Notes under the pieces: generated by a model
Database searches by the model: none
Told to the model about the DNA's origin: nothing
What the model saw: the letters and a program-made list of their open reading frames with translations, nothing else
Translations under genes and position numbers: made by a program
Assembly: GCA_016795365.1 (NCBI GenBank)
Contig: JAEUHN010000047.1
Span: forward strand, 1 to 64,000
DNA length: 64,000 nt
Source: Verrucomicrobiaceae bacterium
GTDB lineage: Bacteria; Verrucomicrobiota; Verrucomicrobiia; Verrucomicrobiales; Verrucomicrobiaceae
Direction of reading: 5' to 3'
Part shown: piece by piece, positions 59,674-64,000 of the stretch
Layout of the letters: every line of letters starts with the position of its first letter
Numbering within the stretch: position 1 is the first letter of the stretch

Positions 59674-61116
59674 TCACGCAATGAGCTTCTCGATCACCTT
59701 GCCGCCGAACTGCGAGAGCTGCTTGAAGCGGCCGCCGTGGTAGAAGGTCAGCTTGTTGTCATCGAGTCCGAGCATGCGCAGCAGCGTGATGTGGAAGTCG
59801 CGGACGTGATGAACTTCTTCGACAGCCTCCATGCCGACGTCATCGGTCAAACCAATGGTGTGGCCCGCGTTGCAGCCGCCACCGGCCATCCAGATGGTCA
59901 TCGCCTTCGGATTGTGATCGCGACCGTATTGCGTGCCGCCGCGCACACCATTGTCAGGCGTGCGACCAAACTCGCCACACCAGACGATGAGCGTGCTGTC
60001 GAGCAGGCCGCGTTGCTTCAAGTCCTTGATGAGCGCCGCGATCGGTTGGTCCACGCCACGCACGAGGTTGCCATGCGCGCGCTCGATGAAGTCGTGGCTG
60101 TCCCAGGTGCCGTTGTAGAGTTGCACGAAGCGCACGCCTTTCTCTACGAGCTTGCGTGCGAGCAGGCACTTGCGACCAAAGGCATCCGTCGCATCGCTGC
60201 CGATGCCATACATCGCCTTGGTCTTCTCATCTTCCTTCGAGAGATCGAGCACCTCGGGCACCTGCACCTGCATGCGGAAGGCCAGCTCGTAGCTGTCCAT
60301 GCGCGCCTGCAATTCATCGTGCCACGGATGATCCGCGGCGTGCTTTTGATTCAGCTTCGCGATCAAGTCGAGATTCGCCCGCTGATGATCGCGCGTGATG
60401 CCTTCGGGCGGATTGATGTCGAGAATGGGAGAGCCCTTCGCGCGCAGTGGCGTGCCTTGGTAATGCGCGGGCAGGTAGCCGTTGCTCCAGTTCGCCGCGC
60501 CGCCTTGCGGATAGCTGATCTCCGGCAGCACGATGAAGCCGGGCAGGTCTTGGTTCAGCGTGCCGAGCCCGTAGTTCACCCAGGCTCCGATGCCAGGATC
60601 GCCGCCGAAGCGATTGCCGCAGTTCATCTGATACATCGCGGTCGGATGATTTACGCTATCGACCTGACAGCCGCGAAAGAAGCACAAGTCATCGGCCACA
60701 CCCGCAAGGTGCGACCAGTTCTCTGCCATGTCTGCACCGGAGTTGCCTGCCTTGATGAACTTGAACGGACTGCGCACGTAGTAGCGCTTGCCGCTCGACA
60801 TCGCGGACTGCTGCTTGCCCTCGCGCACGAATTCCTTGAGATGCAGCTTATCGAGCATCGGCTTCGGATCGAAGGTGTCCACATGCGAGGGGCCGCCTTC
60901 CATCATGAGAAAAATGACATTCTTCGCCTTCGCGTTGGGGAAGTGTCCTTGCTTGGGCGCGAGTGGATTCTTCTTCGCCTCGTCCGCCATCAACGCGCTG
61001 AACGCTACGCTGCCGATGCTGGCACCGAGGCCATAGACAAAGTCACGCCGCGTCGGCGCATGGAGCGCACGCGAGCCAGCGCAGGGGAAGAGGGGTGACT
61101 TCATGAGATTTGACAT
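59674..61116 (-). CDS. DUF1501 family protein with Tat leader
   Basis: A 480-residue DUF1501 protein of the planctomycete/verrucomicrobial secreted type. A twin-arginine leader (TRRDFVYGLGASIGSVAF) is followed by AKNVIFLMMEGGPSHVDTFD with the metal-binding Asp, and further on VRFVQLYNGTWDSHDFIE, LIVWCGEFGRTP, and GRDHNPKAMTIWMAGGG. The fold resembles alkaline phosphatase or sulfatase. Such genes usually directly follow a DUF1549/DUF1553 gene; here the two are separated by a toxin-antitoxin cassette. An internal ATG at 61104 is an alternative start. Confidence 0.9.
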   Translation of the reverse strand: MSNLMKSPLFPCAGSRALHAPTRRDFVYGLGASIGSVAFSALMADEAKKNPLAPKQGHFPNAKAKNVIFLMMEGGPSHVDTFDPKPMLDKLHLKEFVREGKQQSAMSSGKRYYVRSPFKFIKAGNSGADMAENWSHLAGVADDLCFFRGCQVDSVNHPTAMYQMNCGNRFGGDPGIGAWVNYGLGTLNQDLPGFIVLPEISYPQGGAANWSNGYLPAHYQGTPLRAKGSPILDINPPEGITRDHQRANLDLIAKLNQKHAADHPWHDELQARMDSYELAFRMQVQVPEVLDLSKEDEKTKAMYGIGSDATDAFGRKCLLARKLVEKGVRFVQLYNGTWDSHDFIERAHGNLVRGVDQPIAALIKDLKQRGLLDSTLIVWCGEFGRTPDNGVRGGTQYGRDHNPKAMTIWMAGGGCNAGHTIGLTDDVGMEAVEEVHHVRDFHITLLRMLGLDDNKLTFYHGGRFKQLSQFGGKVIEKLIA

Positions 61117-61138
61117 CCGAGGGTGTAATACATAGTTT
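61110..61138 (+). promoter_or_regulatory. Possible promoter of the toxin-antitoxin cassette
   Basis: A perfect TTGACA (61110-61115) is followed 17 bp later by TAGTTT (61133-61138), a weak -10. Transcription would begin near 61145, at the antitoxin ATG, giving a leaderless message. The -35 overlaps the start of the divergent DUF1501 gene. Confidence 0.3.
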
Positions 61139-61143
61139 AACGC

Positions 61144-61371
61144 ATGATCAAGACCATCACCAAAATCGGCAACTCACGCGGCATCATCTTTGACTCCGCA
61201 CTGCTCCAGCTCGCCCACTTGAAGGAAGGCGATGAGGTGAATCTGGAAGTCCACGCTGGTGGGACGATTACGCTAACGCCCATCAAACCCAGACCTGAAC
61301 CCGCTGAGGTGACAGCCTTGATCAAGGATACGATGAAGCGGTATGCCACGACCATGAAGCGGCTTGCATGA
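61144..61371 (+). CDS. AbrB/MazE-type antitoxin
   Basis: A 75-residue protein with the swapped-hairpin AbrB/SpoVT DNA-binding pattern: ITKIGNSRGIIFDSALLQLA, followed by HLKEGDEVNLEVHAGGTITL. The Gly-Asn-Ser-Arg-Gly turn is typical of MazE and AbrB-like antitoxins. The C-terminal 30 residues, rich in Lys and Thr, probably wrap the toxin. Its stop overlaps the start of the doc-like gene by four bases. It is expected to neutralise the toxin and repress its own promoter. Confidence 0.88.
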   Translation: MIKTITKIGNSRGIIFDSALLQLAHLKEGDEVNLEVHAGGTITLTPIKPRPEPAEVTALIKDTMKRYATTMKRLA

Positions 61372-61766
61372 ACACGAATCCCAACCGCTGCATCCACCTC
61401 ACCGTCGAAATCGCCCTGGAGATTCACACTGAAGCCATTGCCCAATTCGGTGGTTCGATGGGATTGCGTGACATGGCTCTCTTGGAGTCTGCGATAGCCG
61501 CACCACAGGCTTCCTTTGGCGGAGTGTCGCCCTTCACCGACTCCGTGGACGTGGCGGCAGCTTATCTCTACTATCTGTGCAGCAATCATCCGTTTGTAGA
61601 TGGCAACAAACGTGTGGCGCTGGGCTCGTGTCTGGTCTTTTTGCAGCTCAATGGTTATAGCCCTGCACCCGATAGCGAGGACTGGGAAAATCTCACCCTG
61701 GCCGTAGCGGCAGGCGTGCTGTCCCGTGAAGAGGTCACGGCAACACTGCGCAAGCTGCTGAGCTGA
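61368..61766 (+). CDS. doc: Doc-type (death on curing, Fic fold) toxin
   Basis: A 132-residue Fic-fold protein. Its active-site motif HPFVDGNKR (residues 74-82) is the Doc form, with Lys in place of the second Gly of true Fic AMP-transferases. Doc phosphorylates elongation factor Tu and stops translation. The N-terminal LTVEIALEIHTEAIAQFGG and SMGLRDMALLESAIA match Doc. The usual partner is Phd; here an AbrB-type antitoxin takes its place, a pairing also known elsewhere. The stop is 4 bp from the stop of the convergent DUF1553 gene. Confidence 0.9.
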   Translation: MNTNPNRCIHLTVEIALEIHTEAIAQFGGSMGLRDMALLESAIAAPQASFGGVSPFTDSVDVAAAYLYYLCSNHPFVDGNKRVALGSCLVFLQLNGYSPAPDSEDWENLTLAVAAGVLSREEVTATLRKLLS

Positions 61767-61770
61767 AGGC

Positions 61771-64000
61771 TCAATACACATAAGCGAACTCGTTGGAGTT
61801 GAGCAAAGCGAGGCACACATCGGCCAGCGCGCGTGAGCGAGCATCGACATCGCCGGGTTGCAGATCGGGGACGAAGTTCGCATTCGCGTGCAGCTTCTCG
61901 TGGAAGGAAAATTTCTCGCCCGTGTTCTCCTCCACGGCATCGCGACGCACCTCCAGCGGCGGGCGCTGGGCTTTGAACGTGAGCTTCGATTGCTCATTCG
62001 TCATCGCTTTCCAGTGTGCGAGGCAGGCTTTGGTTTCATCGGCACTCGGATCACGGCCATAGACGAGGGCAAAGCAACGCTGAAGAGCCTTCGCGTCGTC
62101 GCTGGTCTCTTTGGTAACACGCACGGCGAGCGCCAGTGCGCGCCCAGCGCTCGCCTTGCTGTTGAAGAGGCTGAAGACCTGCGGCGTGACGGTCGAGGCA
62201 TCGCGGCGCTCGCAGGAGAAGTCGGGTGCCGGGGCGTTGAAGACCTCCTGCATCGGATCGACGAGACCGCGCAGCTTCAGCGCGTAGATGGAGCGCCGGT
62301 TGCGCTGCGCGGACAGGGGATTCGGCGTCCAGGCGGAAGCAAAGGTGCCCATGACCTGACGTGGTTGCAGCGCAGCTTCGAGATTGATCTCAGGCCGGTT
62401 CGGAATGCCGCCGAGCGTGGGATTCAATTCACCGCTCGCCGCGAGCATCGAGTCGCGCAGTTCCTCCGCCGTGAGACGACGCGGCTTGAAGACCGCGTAG
62501 CACTTCTCGAGCTCTTCGCGGGACATAGGAGCGCGAGCACTCTTGCCCGCTTGAGCGTCTCCTGACTCCGTTGACGCACTCGAACGCTCGTTGCGGACAG
62601 GAGTGTCCGCGCTCCCGTCAATGCTTGCGCTGCGACGATACGCCTCGCTCATCATGATCACGCGGTGCAGCTCTTTGAAGCTCCAGCCGTTCTCCACGAA
62701 CGTCGCCGCGAGCCAGTCGAGCAACTCAGGATGCGTCGGCCTCTTGCCGGTGCTGCCGAAGTTGTTCGGGTTGCCCGCGATCGGTTGACCGAAGTGCCAC
62801 ATCCAGATGCGGTTCACGATCGCGCGAGTGGTGAGTGGATTGTTCTTGTCGGCCACCCAGCTGGCGAAGGTTTTGCGACGGCCTTCGATCTCCAATGGAT
62901 ACTCAATGCTTGCCGTTTTATTGAAGGCCGCGAGCACGCTGAGCGCACCGGGCGAAACCTTCGCGCCTTCCGCAAAAGGATCGCCACCGGGATGGATGCA
63001 GGTCTCTTCCAGTTCACCATTCGTCATGCGATCGGGAGCCATGCGCAAGGGTGCGAGCACAGCTTTCATCTCCACGGTGCGACCACTGTAAACGGACAGC
63101 GCATAAGGCTCGTAGCGATCCATCTCCCATTTCAATCGCTCCAAGCCTTTGCGTGCGACACGTTCGTTGCCGAACTGTTCAGGCGTGAAGCCAACGAGTT
63201 TGGGCGGATATTGATCTTCTCCGAGCCCTTGCTTTTCCATCGCTGAGCGTGCGATCTCGAAGACACCCACGAAGTTTCGATTCTTCTTCCCGCTCTTGCC
63301 GCCTGACTCGATGAACTTGCGAGCATTCACGACGGCTTTGTTCCATGCGGTGCGGTCCAGCTTCTTCTCGGCGAACCAAGTGTCCGCGTTCTTCAGCATC
63401 GCGGCGTCGAGCTGCTTCAGCATCACCATGTGCTCATTCCAGCGCATCTCGAGATACTTCTTCTCTTCAAAACCCTGCGTGTTCTCCTGCTTTAGGAACG
63501 GCGCGGCACGCTCACAGAGCTGCGTGGTGCCGAACACGGCCTGGATCGAATAGTAGTCGTGCGTGGGCACGGGATCGAACTTGTGATCGTGGCAGCGAGC
63601 GCATTGCAGCGAATGCGCGAGGAAGGTCTCGCCAACGCTGTTGGTCACATCGTCCAGGAAACGCTGACGCGCGATCTTTGCGACTTCCATGCCGGTGAGT
63701 TCCCACGGCCCCATGCGCAGGAAGCCGGTGGCGACGAGCATCTCGGGATCATTCGCGTCGATCTCATCGCCAGCGATCTGCTCCTTGATGAACTGGTCAT
63801 AGGGCTTGTCGCTGTTGAAGGCACGGATCACGTAGTCTCGGTAGCGCCAGGCATTGCCGCGCTCGTAGTCATTGGCGAAGCCGCTGCTGTCAGCGTAGCG
63901 CGTCACGTCCAGCCAGTGCTGTGCCATGCGCTCGCCGTATTGCGGAGAGTCGAGCAGCTTGTTGATGAGAGTCTGGATGCTAGCCGCTGAATCCTTGATG
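61771..64000 (-). CDS. DUF1549/DUF1553 protein, 5' end beyond window
   Basis: At least 743 residues are visible. The frame stays open to the right edge, with a DUF1549 start (LLDSPQYGERMAQHWLDVTR) crossing the first visible Met at 63927, so the true N-terminus, often a cytochrome-like PSCyt1 domain, is outside. DUF1549 continues with RYADSSGFANDYERGN, QCARCHDHKFDPV (a CxxCH in a conserved spot) and GFLRMGPWE. DUF1553 follows from about 62870 downward: FASWVADKNNPLTTRAIVNR, MWHFGQPIAGNPNNFG, THPELLDWLA. These large secreted proteins pair with DUF1501 proteins and have no proven function. An 88-bp palindromic insert (62528-62615) is translated within it. Confidence 0.9.
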   Translation of the reverse strand, partial: IKDSAASIQTLINKLLDSPQYGERMAQHWLDVTRYADSSGFANDYERGNAWRYRDYVIRAFNSDKPYDQFIKEQIAGDEIDANDPEMLVATGFLRMGPWELTGMEVAKIARQRFLDDVTNSVGETFLAHSLQCARCHDHKFDPVPTHDYYSIQAVFGTTQLCERAAPFLKQENTQGFEEKKYLEMRWNEHMVMLKQLDAAMLKNADTWFAEKKLDRTAWNKAVVNARKFIESGGKSGKKNRNFVGVFEIARSAMEKQGLGEDQYPPKLVGFTPEQFGNERVARKGLERLKWEMDRYEPYALSVYSGRTVEMKAVLAPLRMAPDRMTNGELEETCIHPGGDPFAEGAKVSPGALSVLAAFNKTASIEYPLEIEGRRKTFASWVADKNNPLTTRAIVNRIWMWHFGQPIAGNPNNFGSTGKRPTHPELLDWLAATFVENGWSFKELHRVIMMSEAYRRSASIDGSADTPVRNERSSASTESGDAQAGKSARAPMSREELEKCYAVFKPRRLTAEELRDSMLAASGELNPTLGGIPNRPEINLEAALQPRQVMGTFASAWTPNPLSAQRNRRSIYALKLRGLVDPMQEVFNAPAPDFSCERRDASTVTPQVFSLFNSKASAGRALALAVRVTKETSDDAKALQRCFALVYGRDPSADETKACLAHWKAMTNEQSKLTFKAQRPPLEVRRDAVEENTGEKFSFHEKLHANANFVPDLQPGDVDARSRALADVCLALLNSNEFAYVY
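62528..62615. repeat. REP-like palindromic insert inside the DUF1553 gene
   Basis: An 88-bp segment whose ends, 62528-62542 and 62601-62615, are inverted copies of each other (13 of 15 bases). The right part forms a perfect hairpin, GCGGACA-GGAG-TGTCCGC (62593-62610); the left has a similar imperfect one at 62533-62550. It is translated as about 30 residues (ADTPVRNERSS, then ASTESGDAQAGKSARAP) of low-complexity, hydrophilic type between two conserved DUF1553 segments. The frame is kept. The design is like a BIME, two REP hairpins in opposite orientation. Confidence 0.65.

Noticed and set aside
59668..61098. A 476-codon frame covering almost the whole DUF1501 gene on the opposite strand
   Set aside because: Length alone is impressive, but the DUF1501 frame has the Tat leader and all family motifs, while this one has none.
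1..64000. CRISPR arrays, tRNA or rRNA genes, prophage modules
   Set aside because: I scanned for short regular repeats with spacers, tRNA-like T-loops and phage structural genes and saw none; a proper tRNAscan or CRISPR search was not possible.

Overview
The window looks like a chromosomal segment of a moderately GC-rich Verrucomicrobiota bacterium (Verrucomicrobiaceae or Prosthecobacter-like). The grounds are protein families typical of that phylum and its relatives: two DUF1501 proteins, a DUF1800 protein, a DUF1549/DUF1553 protein, a TIGR03790 protein, a 34-residue AURKAIP1/COX24-type basic protein, and an alternative complex III operon. The phylum call is inference from gene content; no rRNA or tRNA gene was seen.

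Layout. 1-5241 (minus): the start of a caspase-like protein coupled to a lipoprotein, a beta-propeller/M28 peptidase/PDZ fusion, and a Tat-exported sialidase-like protein. 5312-6451: an MFS permease. 6423-10667 (minus): a Gld-type ABC export set (DUF4340, GldG-like, permease) without a visible ATPase. 10786-12100: tadA and rpe, divergent. 12225-19600 (plus): nuoHIJKLMN, the membrane arm of complex I. 19610-24327 (minus): an ECF sigma factor, small membrane proteins and a DUF1800/DUF1501 pair. 24621-30604 (plus): a more AT-rich island with a 1695-residue secreted calcium-repeat protein and a coupled partner. 30605-31601: about 1 kb without a gene but rich in palindromes, followed by a RAYT-type transposase (31602-32744).

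33025-49443 (plus) is the centrepiece: actABCDEF, a small membrane protein, a CcoN/CcoO-like pair, a cytochrome c, and a complete aa3-type oxidase with two extra tiny membrane proteins, closed by a clear rho-independent terminator. Together with nuoH-N it encodes much of an aerobic respiratory chain: NADH to quinone (complex I), quinol to cytochrome c (alternative complex III), then to oxygen (aa3 oxidase). The CcoN-like subunit aligns well with cbb3 oxidase subunit I but has lost nearly all heme and copper ligands, so it is unlikely to be an oxidase. The nuoH and actA upstream regions carry the same perfect 18-bp palindrome of the CRP type (TGTGA-N6-TCACA), which suggests joint regulation.

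49556-64000: glpT-glpQ, an MBL-fold hydrolase, a TIGR03790 protein, an AcpH-like protein, an MsbA-like ABC exporter, then hisG, the COX24-like protein and a TPR protein (minus). Last comes a DUF1501 and a DUF1549/DUF1553 gene (minus) with an AbrB-Doc toxin-antitoxin cassette wedged between them. The DUF1553 gene runs off the right edge and carries an 88-bp REP-like palindromic insert that is translated in frame.
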